A DNA stretch of 64,000 nt, from positions 28,434 through 92,433 of the forward strand of contig CAUGJE010000008.1 of the NCBI GenBank assembly GCA_959599915.1, read 5' to 3'. The DNA is from an uncultured Collinsella sp. (GTDB taxonomy: Bacteria; Actinomycetota; Coriobacteriia; Coriobacteriales; Coriobacteriaceae). Position numbers and translations under genes: made by a program. Each line of letters starts with the position of its first letter. The stretch's first letter is position 1. Of this stretch, positions 1 to 7,959 are shown piece after piece. The notes beneath the pieces are model-generated. The model was not told the DNA's origin and did no database searches. It was given only the letters and a program-made list of their open reading frames with translations.

Positions 1-703
1 CGCCGGGGTTTTCGCGTACAATCTCGTGCATGACGCCGATAGTCTTGAGCACATATTCTTTATGGATGGGATACTGCCCAAAACGCGTCGCAGCGGTATA
101 GAGGCGATCGGTCGCACGCGGAATGGAAACGATGCCCAGCGTCTTGCCAAACCAGTCAAAGTCGCCTTGCTTTTTAATGCGGAATTCCTCGCACGGCTTG
201 CCGCCGTGCGCCTCCAGGTACTGATTCACGCGCGTATTCCATACGGTATCCGCCACCAGATGCGACCAGACGCCCAGCGTCAAATCGAGCAGCGACTGCG
301 CCACGTCACCGGGCGCGAGCGAAAGCTCGCTAGCACCGGGACCAGCAACCGGCTCGGCGTCCTTGTAGCGTTGGGGATAATGCACCCGATTGAGTCGCTC
401 GCGCTCCTCGGCGATCGAGGTCGCGGCAGCCGGCGTACCAACAGACGCCCCTTTGAGCAGCGGCGCCACATAGGTATTCCAGAACTCGTGCTCGCGCGGC
501 TTAGGGATAGGCTCGGGGTTTGCAAAGTGCGTAATGCGATACGGAATGGGATCAGCGATACCAGGGACCATATAGCCCACGAAGATATCCGGAACCACGC
601 AGCCAAACAAAAAGGCATTGCGGTCGCGCACGCTATTGGCAAGCGCGCCGGTGCACTCCAGCAAACGCTCCGTCTGAGCGATATGAATGTTCCAGCTTGG
701 CAT
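1..703 (-). CDS. Zinc-dependent phospholipase C-like protein (3' end outside window)
   Basis: The reverse strand is open from an ATG at 703, after a G-rich GGGGGTGG site, to the window edge, giving at least 234 residues. The N terminus MPSWNIHIA followed by a helical region, FGCVVPDIFVGY, and later LTLGVWSHLVADTVWNT resembles bacterial proteins annotated as zinc-dependent phospholipase C (PF00882), whose metal ligands are His, Asp and Trp residues spread along an all-alpha fold. I see no signal peptide, so a cytoplasmic location is likely. The substrate is unknown and such proteins may not be true phospholipases. It follows the ECF transporter operon by 79 bp and may be co-transcribed. The C terminus is missing only because the window ends. 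Confidence 0.7.
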   Translation of the reverse strand, partial: MPSWNIHIAQTERLLECTGALANSVRDRNAFLFGCVVPDIFVGYMVPGIADPIPYRITHFANPEPIPKPREHEFWNTYVAPLLKGASVGTPAAATSIAEERERLNRVHYPQRYKDAEPVAGPGASELSLAPGDVAQSLLDLTLGVWSHLVADTVWNTRVNQYLEAHGGKPCEEFRIKKQGDFDWFGKTLGIVSIPRATDRLYTAATRFGQYPIHKEYVLKTIGVMHEIVRENPG

Positions 704-782
704 AGCCACCCCCATAAAAACCTGGATAACTATACCATCACGGCAACGCCGCGCGGGCCGCTACGCACGCTCTACGCAGCAA

Positions 783-1577
783 CTATTCCGCAGCGCCGCT
801 CTCGGTTCCATACGAAGACACCGGCGCCTCGACCACATGGTGATATCGATCGATATAGATGGCGCGGGCACCCAGGCGTCGTACCAAATCCTGATGGTGC
901 GTGCTCATCAAGACCGTCTTACCGGCAGCAACATAGGCCAGTAGAAAGTTGACCACGATGTCGCACGAGTCCTCGTCAAGTCCGTTGGTAGGCTCGTCGA
1001 GCACCAGGATATCGGGGTTCATCGACACGACGGCAGCCAGCGCCACGCGCTTCTTTTGCCCGCCCGAAAGCTGATAGGGCGAGGCATCGACCAGATCGGC
1101 AACCTGGAACAGCTCCATGGCATCGCGCACGCGGCGCTCGAGCTCGTCTGCCGGCAGCCCCATCTGCGCGGGACCAAAAGCAACTTCCTCGCCCACCGTA
1201 GCGCAGAACAGCTGGGCGTCGGCATTTTGAAACACAAAACCTACGCGCTGATGAAAACGCTGAGCGGCCGCGGAATCCTTGAGATATGCCGCATCGATCA
1301 CGTGCCCGTCAAACAGGTACGCACCCGCGTCCGCTAGTTCAAGACCGTTGATAAGGCGCATAATCGTCGTCTTACCGCAGCCGTTGGGACCGAGTAGGGC
1401 AACGAGTTCACCACGATCGACCTGCAGCGACACACCATCGACAACCGTATGGCCCGCATAGGAGAACACCACGTCGCGCAGCTCGATGAGCGGCGTGGCC
1501 TCGGCGCCGCCCGCACCGTTCGTGCCCGCCGCACTATTCATATCGATCGTCAAAACGTCGCCCTTCCCTAGTTGCAT
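783..1577 (-). CDS. cbiO: ECF transporter energizing ATPase CbiO/NikO
   Basis: ATP-binding subunit of an energy-coupling-factor transporter for cobalt or nickel, at the cytoplasmic face with CbiQ and CbiM. In the 264-residue form the Walker A GPNGCGKTT is at 63-71, the Q-loop at about 117, the signature LSGGQ at 170-174, Walker B ILVLDEP at 190-196 and the H-loop His at 227. The start is ambiguous. ATG at 1577 has only GGGG directly before it. A TTG at 1553 lies 8 nt after AGGGAAGGG and has the best ribosome site, and an ATG at 1541 is 12 bases further downstream. It lies 22 bp after cbiQ, the last gene of the cbiMQO set. Family assignment is secure; metal choice depends on CbiM and regulation. 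Confidence 0.9.
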   Translation of the reverse strand: MQLGKGDVLTIDMNSAAGTNGAGGAEATPLIELRDVVFSYAGHTVVDGVSLQVDRGELVALLGPNGCGKTTIMRLINGLELADAGAYLFDGHVIDAAYLKDSAAAQRFHQRVGFVFQNADAQLFCATVGEEVAFGPAQMGLPADELERRVRDAMELFQVADLVDASPYQLSGGQKKRVALAAVVSMNPDILVLDEPTNGLDEDSCDIVVNFLLAYVAAGKTVLMSTHHQDLVRRLGARAIYIDRYHHVVEAPVSSYGTESGAAE

Positions 1578-1599
1578 CCCCAGCCGGAACCAGCAGCGC

Positions 1600-2442
1600 C
1601 TACAGCACCGCGCACAACACGGCGAGCAGAACCACGCCGGCCGCATAGACCGCATCGCGCCAGCCAAACCCGGCGCGTGCAGGCGCCGGGTACACGCCGG
1701 CAAAGCCGCGGCAAAGCATAGCCTCGTCCATCGCGCGGCTGCACTCCATCGCCTTGATAAACGTCATGCCCATGATACCCGCCAGCGAGTCGGTGCGCGA
1801 AAAACCCGCAGGCGCGGAACCGACGCTGCGCAGCATGACCGATTCGCACAGATCGTGCGCTGTGCGTCCCAGCACCTCGATATGCTTGAGCGCCATATCG
1901 AAAGTAAAGATGACCTCGTCGGGCAGGTGCAGCATCTTAAGCGCCGCCGACATGCGGCTCCAGGTGAGCGTCCACGAAACACCCAGCACCAGCGACACGT
2001 TAATGAACGTCTTGAGTGCAATCTTGAGCATGGCGCCCGAGGCAGAAGCACCCAGCAGCAGGGCAGGCAGCGCCAGAACCACGGCAAACCCCGCGGCAGC
2101 CAACGCCGGCACAAAGGTAGCGCGCAGCCCGCGTACGGGGCGCACCGCGACCAGCACCAACGCGATCGCCGCCATCAACATGAGGTACAGCGGGCTCTGT
2201 GTCAGACACACGCACAGGACGCAGACGAACATCCCCACCAGGCGCACCGGAGCCGAAACGCAAGAAAGGGCGCGGTCGACCATCGACCCGCCCTTGTTCG
2301 CGCCTCCACCCAGGCGAACCCGCTCAAGCAGGCTCGCCAGGTGCAGGACGTTCTTTTGCATCACACGATGCCGAGCCCCCGCGGGCTCGTAACGCTGCTC
2401 GACCGCAAGCCAACTAGGCAGCTCGGCTATTGCCATGAGCAC
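1600..2442 (-). CDS. cbiQ: ECF transporter transmembrane component CbiQ/NikQ
   Basis: Membrane coupling subunit of the cobalt/nickel ECF transporter, 280 residues. Several hydrophobic helices are visible (for example VGMFVCVLCVCL, LYLMLMAAIALVLVAV, FVPALAAAGFAVVLALP), and a cytosolic loop carries AMDEAMLCRGFAG, the Ala-Arg-Gly type coupling motif that contacts CbiO. The gene overlaps the end of cbiM by 29 bp, which indicates translational coupling. GTG at 2442 sits 5 nt after AAGGA and is preferred; an ATG two codons later is the alternative. Confidence 0.88.
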   Translation of the reverse strand: MLMAIAELPSWLAVEQRYEPAGARHRVMQKNVLHLASLLERVRLGGGANKGGSMVDRALSCVSAPVRLVGMFVCVLCVCLTQSPLYLMLMAAIALVLVAVRPVRGLRATFVPALAAAGFAVVLALPALLLGASASGAMLKIALKTFINVSLVLGVSWTLTWSRMSAALKMLHLPDEVIFTFDMALKHIEVLGRTAHDLCESVMLRSVGSAPAGFSRTDSLAGIMGMTFIKAMECSRAMDEAMLCRGFAGVYPAPARAGFGWRDAVYAAGVVLLAVLCAVL

Positions 2443-3496
2443 CGCTTTCCTTGACCGTCAGCGAGACCAGGCGGAATGCGATGGTGAGCACCGCCACGCC
2501 AATCACGCCCGAAAGAATATACATCGCGGCCTGGCCGGCAAAGCCAAGGCCCTGCTCCTCGGAATAGGCCTGCAGATAATCGCCCGTGGGCAGGGCATCG
2601 GCAAAGGTCGGAGTGTCGAGACCGACCGAAGCCTGCAGACTGTCGTCACCAGCCTCCTGAACGGCGGTCGCGGCGCCCTCGGCGTCCCACTCACCCCAGG
2701 CGTCACCGGTGGCGAGCAAGCCGAGCGGCGTAGCCACGACAAGCACGGCGACCAGAATGAGCGTGGGAATCAGGGAAGTCTTCTTGGCGGTACCATCGGC
2801 GGCAAGCTGGCCATCGGCGGCTTCGGGGCCGACGATAATGCTCGGCGCCGTCTTCTTAATGAAGCCGTAGATGGCGGCCGTCGCCACGCCCTCGATCACG
2901 CCGGCAACCAGCATATGCGGGATCAACATGGCCGGAATAGCCACGGACAGCGGGAAGGGGCAGTACAGAGGGGCGCCCGAAGCGTTGGTGAAGAGCATCG
3001 GCTGAATACCAAACTCGATTGCCGCGCACAGGGCCGCCAGGCACAGGCCGACCCAACCGCTCACGATGGCAGAAACCGAGGTGCCCCAGCTCTTGTCGTG
3101 CAGACGGCTGTTGAGCGCACGGAACACGATAGCAGCGACAAACGGCAGCACAAAGGCCATGTTAAAGCAGTTGGCGCCAAACGACAGAACGCCGCCGTCG
3201 CCAAACAGCAGCGCCTGCAGCGCCAGCGCGACCGAGACAGCGATAGCCGCGGCCTCGGGGCCCAGCAGCAGCGCGATGAGTGCGCCGCCGACGGCGTGAC
3301 CAGTGGTGCCGCCGGGCAGCGGCACGTTGAACATCATGAGCAAAAAGGAGAACGCAGCGCAAATACCCAGAAAGGCCATATGCTCGCGATCGAGCGTGGC
3401 GCGCACTTTCTTGATGCAGTGAACCCATACGGGCACCATCGCCACCGCCATAACGGCATCGGTCTGCGGGGACAGGTAGTTATCTGGAATGTGCAT
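2414..3496 (-). CDS. cbiM: CbiM substrate-binding subunit fused to a CbiN/PDGLE-type domain
   Basis: 360 residues. The N terminus MHIPDNYLSP is the CbiM/NikM signature in which the free amino group and His2 help bind the metal. Residues 1 to about 220 form the multi-helix CbiM core. After a charged linker near 225-240, the tail has one hydrophobic helix (LIPTLILVAVLVVATPLG), an extracytoplasmic segment and a final helix (AAMYILSGVIGVAVLTIAF), which matches the separate CbiN or PDGLE protein of other species. It is therefore a fused M-N component. GGGAGG precedes the ATG by 5 nt. A NikR-type palindrome and a promoter lie upstream at 3554-3619, so nickel may be the real substrate. Confidence 0.88.
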   Translation of the reverse strand: MHIPDNYLSPQTDAVMAVAMVPVWVHCIKKVRATLDREHMAFLGICAAFSFLLMMFNVPLPGGTTGHAVGGALIALLLGPEAAAIAVSVALALQALLFGDGGVLSFGANCFNMAFVLPFVAAIVFRALNSRLHDKSWGTSVSAIVSGWVGLCLAALCAAIEFGIQPMLFTNASGAPLYCPFPLSVAIPAMLIPHMLVAGVIEGVATAAIYGFIKKTAPSIIVGPEAADGQLAADGTAKKTSLIPTLILVAVLVVATPLGLLATGDAWGEWDAEGAATAVQEAGDDSLQASVGLDTPTFADALPTGDYLQAYSEEQGLGFAGQAAMYILSGVIGVAVLTIAFRLVSLTVKESGAHGNSRAA

Positions 3497-3553
3497 ATAC
3501 GCCTCCCGGTTGCCGGCACATGGGATTGCAGCGCCGCTTGAACCATTTCATCA

Positions 3554-3581
3554 GTGTTACGAGCTAGATGATTCGTAACAC
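3554..3581. promoter_or_regulatory. Palindromic operator GTGTTAC-N14-GTAACAC, NikR-type
   Basis: A perfect 7-bp inverted repeat separated by 14 bp lies 57 bp before the cbiM start and just downstream of the predicted -10 box. The form GTGTTAC-N13/14-GTAACAC is, as I recall, a reported NikR operator variant. Position over the transcription start fits repression. The regulator gene is not in this window. Confidence 0.6.
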
Positions 3582-3591
3582 GCCGCAGGCT

Positions 3592-3619
3592 ATGATAGCA
3601 AAACGGCGCGCCGCCACAA
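3592..3619 (-). promoter_or_regulatory. Probable cbiMQO promoter
   Basis: On the reverse strand TTGTGG (3614-3619) and TATCAT (3592-3597) are 16 bp apart, directly upstream of the NikR-type palindrome. The -35 box lies inside the pheT terminator loop. Confidence 0.5.
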
Positions 3620-3634
3620 AAGCAGCACGCCGTT
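3600..3634 (-). terminator. Terminator of pheST, overlapping the cbiM promoter
   Basis: Arms AACGGCGTGC and GCGCGCCGTT form a 10-bp stem (one G-T pair) with a 13-nt loop, followed by TTTT on the reverse strand. It lies about 107 bp after the pheT stop. Confidence 0.6.
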
Positions 3635-3740
3635 ATGTAATGCGCGTGTCATATATGCAGGCTCAGCGATGCGTTATACCGAGCATAGCAGTCACGCAGG
3701 ATCGGCAGCAGCCACCGCTGACCTATACCCATCGCAAGCC

Positions 3741-6194
3741 CTAGCCGCGGACCTCGCCGTTTACGCCTTTGCATACCTTGGTGACAATCTTCTGGTGCGC
3801 TTTCTCGACCTCTTCGCTGGTGAGCGTGTGGTCGTCGGAGCGATACGTAAGCGCAAAGGCCATGGACTTTTTGCCCGCTCCGATGCGGATGGGATCGCGG
3901 TAGACGTCGAACAGGCGCACGCCCTCGAGCAACTTGCCGCCGGCGCTCGTAATGCGGCGCTCAAGATCCTCACAGGTCACGGAGTTGTCGACCACAATGG
4001 CAAGGTCATGCTCAACAGCCGGGTACTGCGAGAACTCGCGATAGTTCTCCTGGTTGCGGGCGCCCTTGATCAGCTTGTCCAAGTCGAGCTCAAAGGCAAC
4101 GACGACCTCATCGATGCCCATCGCTTCGCGCGCCTCGGGGTGAATCTCGCCGACCCAGCCCAGCACGGTTCCGCCGGACAGAACCTCGGCCGCACGACCC
4201 GGCTGCAAGAAAGCGTAGCCCTCGCCCTCGACGGGACGGAAGCGAACCTTCTCGATGCGCAGCTGGGCGAGCAGCTCCTCGACAATGCCCTTGCCAAAGA
4301 AGAAGCGCAGCTTACGGTACTTCATGTTCCAGGACTGCTCGCTCCACTGGCCCGAGAGCACACCCGCCACGGACTTGGTCTCCTTGGGCAGGCTGGCGTT
4401 CTCGCGACCGTGGAACAGGCTGCCGACCTCGTACAGGTGCACGTTGGGCGTACCGTGCGCCTCGTTGTAGGCCACGGACTGCAGCAGGCCCGGCAGCAGC
4501 GAACGACGCATCTCGGTCTGCTCGGCCACCAGCGGGTTCATGAGCACCACGGGGCAACCGCGGCCCTCGGTGGACATACCGATCTTCTCCAGGTCGCCCG
4601 GGGCGGCAAAGCCAAAAGTCGTGGTCTCGTTGAGGCCGCAGGCGCGCAGGATCTCACCGACCTTACGGGTGAGCTTCTGCTCGCGGGTCAGGCCGCCGAT
4701 GTGGTTCTTGGCAGCCGGGATGGTCGCCGTCACGCGGCCCATGCCCCACAGGCGCAGGACCTCCTCGATCAGATCGATCTCGCGCGGCAGGTCGGGGCGG
4801 AAGCTCGGCGGAGTGACCATAAAGTCCTCGCCGTCACGCTCGACGGTGCAGCCCAGGCGGGTGAGCGAACGCTCGATAAAGTCGGGCTCGATGTCGGCAC
4901 CGCAGATGGCGTGCACGCGGGCCAGGCGCAGCTTAATGCTGTCGATGGTCTTGGGCGCGGGGAAAACGTCGACATAGCCGGGAGCAACCTCGCCGCCGGC
5001 GATCTCCTCGATGAGCGCGCAGGTAACGTTGGCGACATCCACGCAGCCGGTCTCGTCGACCTGGCGCTCAAAGCGAATGGAGGCGTCGGAGATCAGCGAC
5101 AGATCGCGGCTGGTGTGCGAGGTGCGGCCGGCGTTAAAGCAGGCGCTCTCGACCATCACGTCGACGGTGTCGTCCTCGATCTCGGAATCCATGCCGCCCA
5201 TAACGCCGGCCAGCGCCACGGGGCGCTCGCCGTCGGTGATGAGGCCCATGCCGGCGTCGAGCACGCGCTCCTCGCCATCGAGCGTCGTAAACTTCTCGTC
5301 CTGCTGGGCGGCGCGAACCACCACGCGGCGGTGGCCGTCGCGCTCGGCAAAGGTAGACAGGTCAAAGGCATGCAGCGGCTGACCGGTGAGCATCATCACG
5401 TAGTTGGTGATGTCGACGATGTTGTTGTGCGGGCGCACGCCCAGGGCGTTGAGGCGCTTGACCATCCAGTCGGGCGACGGGCCGACCTTCACGTTACGCA
5501 CGATGCGGGCGACGTAGCGGTCGCACAGGCCCTCGTCGGCGATCTCGACGGAAAGCTCGTCGTCGGTCGCGCGGCCGGTCTCCGCCTTGATGGCGGGCAG
5601 CTCAACGTGGAAATCGCGGTCGAAGATGGCGCCGGTCTCGCGGGCCATGCCGATCATGGACAGGCAATCGGGACGGTTGGGCGTGATCTCGCAGTCGAGC
5701 ACGGTGTCGCTCGAGCCCACATACTCGGCAAACGGCATGCCGCAGGGCGTATCCTCGGGCAGGATCATGATGCCGGAGTGGTCGCCGCCCAGACCGAGCT
5801 CGCGCGCGGAGCAGTTCATGCCCATGGACACGACGCCACGCAGCTTGCTCTTCTTGATCTTGATGTCGCCGGGCAGCTCGGCACCGATCATGGCCGTGAC
5901 GATGTGGTCGCCGGCCTCAAAGTTCTGCGCGCCGCAGACAATCTGCAGCGGAGCGGGGTTGCCGTCGGCGTCGAGGTTCTTGTCGCCCACGTCGACCGAG
6001 CACACATACATATGGTCGCTATCGGGGTGCGGGGTCTTGGTGAGCACCTTGGCGGTCACTACATGGTCGAAGGACTCGCCCACGGTGTCGATCGCCTCGA
6101 CCTCGGTGCCGGTACGGATATATTCGTCCGAAAGGGTCTTAGGATCCTCCGGAATATCGATCATGGTCTTGAGCCAGTCGTAAGAAACACGCAT
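3741..6194 (-). CDS. pheT: Phenylalanyl-tRNA synthetase beta subunit
   Basis: 817 residues, the usual length of the bacterial beta chain. It forms the alpha2-beta2 enzyme with PheS and charges tRNA-Phe in the cytosol. Visible domains: the N-terminal MRVSYDWLK, the tRNA-binding EMAP-like domain at about 40-150 (VCGAQNFEAGDHIVTAMIGAELPG region), the B3/B4 editing region with ITNYVMMLTGQPLHAFD, the B5 domain, a catalytic-like module with EVLRLWGMGRV, and a C-terminal anticodon-binding FDX-ACB domain (FSQYPAVEHDLAIVVD to the end). AAAGGAG is 6 nt before the ATG. It is downstream of pheS in one T-box-controlled unit, separated by an unusual 184-nt spacer. Confidence 0.97.
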   Translation of the reverse strand: MRVSYDWLKTMIDIPEDPKTLSDEYIRTGTEVEAIDTVGESFDHVVTAKVLTKTPHPDSDHMYVCSVDVGDKNLDADGNPAPLQIVCGAQNFEAGDHIVTAMIGAELPGDIKIKKSKLRGVVSMGMNCSARELGLGGDHSGIMILPEDTPCGMPFAEYVGSSDTVLDCEITPNRPDCLSMIGMARETGAIFDRDFHVELPAIKAETGRATDDELSVEIADEGLCDRYVARIVRNVKVGPSPDWMVKRLNALGVRPHNNIVDITNYVMMLTGQPLHAFDLSTFAERDGHRRVVVRAAQQDEKFTTLDGEERVLDAGMGLITDGERPVALAGVMGGMDSEIEDDTVDVMVESACFNAGRTSHTSRDLSLISDASIRFERQVDETGCVDVANVTCALIEEIAGGEVAPGYVDVFPAPKTIDSIKLRLARVHAICGADIEPDFIERSLTRLGCTVERDGEDFMVTPPSFRPDLPREIDLIEEVLRLWGMGRVTATIPAAKNHIGGLTREQKLTRKVGEILRACGLNETTTFGFAAPGDLEKIGMSTEGRGCPVVLMNPLVAEQTEMRRSLLPGLLQSVAYNEAHGTPNVHLYEVGSLFHGRENASLPKETKSVAGVLSGQWSEQSWNMKYRKLRFFFGKGIVEELLAQLRIEKVRFRPVEGEGYAFLQPGRAAEVLSGGTVLGWVGEIHPEAREAMGIDEVVVAFELDLDKLIKGARNQENYREFSQYPAVEHDLAIVVDNSVTCEDLERRITSAGGKLLEGVRLFDVYRDPIRIGAGKKSMAFALTYRSDDHTLTSEEVEKAHQKIVTKVCKGVNGEVRG

Positions 6195-6277
6195 CTAGCT
6201 CTCCTTTCATACTGAAAGCCTGCGAAGAGATGCAGGTGGAAACTTCAACTTTGTGAACATTCCTTACAAAGCGAGGG

Positions 6278-6374
6278 TTGTCCAAGTGCGGCAGATCGGC
6301 CCGAAAGAGGAGCGCCGCGTACTTTGGTACGCAAGCGACGAATGAGCGCCGAGGTGCCGTGCTTGGGCAAGCCG
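6278..6374. repeat. Structured inverted-repeat element between pheS and pheT
   Basis: Outer arms GTCCAAGTGCGGCA and TGCCGTGCTTGGGC can pair with G-U wobbles, and an internal GCGTAC-TTTG-GTACGC hairpin is perfect. It occupies the space between two genes that usually abut. There is no T-run on either strand, so it is not a simple terminator. It may be an RNA processing or intra-operon control element, or a dispersed palindromic repeat; the window holds one copy. Confidence 0.5.
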
Positions 6375-6378
6375 CAGC

Positions 6379-7455
6379 CTAGAACTGATTGAGGAAGCGC
6401 ATATCGCCTGTCATGAGCGTTCTGAGGTCCGGCAGGTCGTAGCGCAGTGCCGCGACGCGCTCGGCGCCAATACCAAAGGCGAAGCCGGTGTACTTCTCGG
6501 GGTCGATGCCGCAGTTGATCAGGACGTTGGGGTCGACCATGCCGCAGCCCAGGATCTCGATCCAGCCGCTATGCTTGCAGAAGTTGCAGCCCTTGCCGCC
6601 GCACACGTGACAGCTTACGTCCACCTCGCAGCTGGGCTCGGTGAAGGGGAAGAAGTGCGGACGGTAGCGCGTCTTGCGGTCCTCGCCAAACATGCACTTA
6701 ACAAAGTAGTCGAGCGTGCCCTTCAGATCGCCAAAGGTAATGCCCTCGTCGACGACCAGGCCCTCGATCTGGTTGAACTGCGGCAGGTGGCAGGCGTCGG
6801 CCGTGTCGGGACGGTAGACGGTGCCCGGGCAGATCATGTAGATGGGCGGCTTCTGCGACTCCATGGTGTGGATCTGCACGCCCGAGGTCTGGGTGCGCAG
6901 CAGCACGTCGGACTCGCCGTGGGCGTGAGCCTCGGGGTGCGTGACGCTGCCGGGGTTGTTGTCGACCACGTAGAACGTATCGCGGGCCGAGCGGCTCGGG
7001 TGATCCATGGGCGCGTTGAGCGCGGTGAAGTTGTAATAGGAGGTGTCGACCATGGGACCGGACTCGACGGTGTAGCCGATGCCGCAGAAGATGTCCTCGG
7101 CCTCCTCGATGATCTGCTTGATCAGGTGCTGGTGACCAATCTGCGGACGGACGCCCGGCAGCGTGATGTCGACAGCGTCGTGCTCGAGTGCGCGCTTGAG
7201 GGCGGCGGCCTTCATCTCGGTGGTGCGCTCGTCGAGCATGCCCTCGATCAGCTGGCGCATCTCGTTGGCGCGTTTGCCCATGACGGGGCGATCCTCGGGG
7301 GCGAGCTTGCCCATCATACGCATCAGGCCGGTGATGCGGCCCTTGCGGCCGAGCAGCTCAACGCGCGCAGCCTCGAGCTTGGCGGCGTCGTCGGCGCCTG
7401 CGACGAGCTCCTTGGCCTCTTCCTCGAGTTTGACCAGATCATCAATCAGACTCAT
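6379..7455 (-). CDS. pheS: Phenylalanyl-tRNA synthetase alpha subunit
   Basis: 358 residues from the ATG at 7455, which follows AAAGGGAAG. The catalytic class II subunit makes Phe-AMP and transfers it to tRNA-Phe. The N-terminal coiled coil covers about 1-85. Class II motif 2 is in RYRPHFFPFTEPSCEVDV and motif 3 in FAFGIGAERVAALRYDLPDLR. RTQTSGVQIHTM is the phenylalanine-site region. The CHVCGGKGCNFC cysteine segment is common in bacterial PheS. A longer open frame extends upstream but runs into the T-box leader, so the shorter start is chosen. Confidence 0.97.
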   Translation of the reverse strand: MSLIDDLVKLEEEAKELVAGADDAAKLEAARVELLGRKGRITGLMRMMGKLAPEDRPVMGKRANEMRQLIEGMLDERTTEMKAAALKRALEHDAVDITLPGVRPQIGHQHLIKQIIEEAEDIFCGIGYTVESGPMVDTSYYNFTALNAPMDHPSRSARDTFYVVDNNPGSVTHPEAHAHGESDVLLRTQTSGVQIHTMESQKPPIYMICPGTVYRPDTADACHLPQFNQIEGLVVDEGITFGDLKGTLDYFVKCMFGEDRKTRYRPHFFPFTEPSCEVDVSCHVCGGKGCNFCKHSGWIEILGCGMVDPNVLINCGIDPEKYTGFAFGIGAERVAALRYDLPDLRTLMTGDMRFLNQF

Positions 7456-7540
7456 GTCTTCCCTTTCGTCTCTCGCGCATCCGCCTGCCGGGGTGGCTGG
7501 CGCCGCCCGACGCTTACGGATGTGCGGCCCGGTTCGGTAA

Positions 7541-7835
7541 CAAAAAACCGCCCTCGGGCATGTGCATTGCCCAAGGACGGTTGAATTCCGCGGTACCACC
7601 TTGTTTGACCCGGCGGATGTCTGGCCCGCCGTGCCCACTCTGCGCCCCTTATCGCGAGGCTCACGGCTTCCCTACTGGGGCTTCGCCGCCGCTAGCCGCG
7701 CGCCCGTTGAGGTCGCTGCTCGGGAGTGAACGCTTGGCCCTTGCCACCGCAGGAAGGCTTGCAGCCCATGACCTTCCCTCTCTTGCCGGCGACGCGGCGG
7801 GCAAAACCCTCTCCGTCAACGCATTGGGCTATAGG
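7541..7835 (-). promoter_or_regulatory. T-box leader controlling pheST
   Basis: The conserved T-box sequence AAGGTGGTACCGCGG is read on the reverse strand at 7588-7602. It is followed by a terminator hairpin (7545-7582) whose arms CCGTCCTTGGGCA and TGCCCGAGGGCGG end in TTTTTT. Stem I appears to span about 7710-7815. A TTC triplet at 7728-7730 is a reasonable Phe specifier. Uncharged tRNA-Phe would stabilise the antiterminator and raise pheST expression. The exact 5' boundary is uncertain. Confidence 0.9.
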
Positions 7836-7959
7836 ATAACACATTTCGCGAGTGCATCGCCGCGTTCCGTTTTGTTCGCGCTGGGTACAAGGCAGGTAGC
7901 TGTGCAAACTGGCCGTGCCGCCGCATGCGACGGGCGACCTGCGAGATCAAGGATACGGT

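Noticed and set aside
3497..3740. Cobalamin riboswitch before cbiM
   Set aside because: No B12-box-like sequence is visible; the NikR-type palindrome explains control better.
3669..6215. 848-residue open frame on the + strand
   Set aside because: It is antisense to pheT, whose family match is certain; long antisense frames are common in GC-rich genes.
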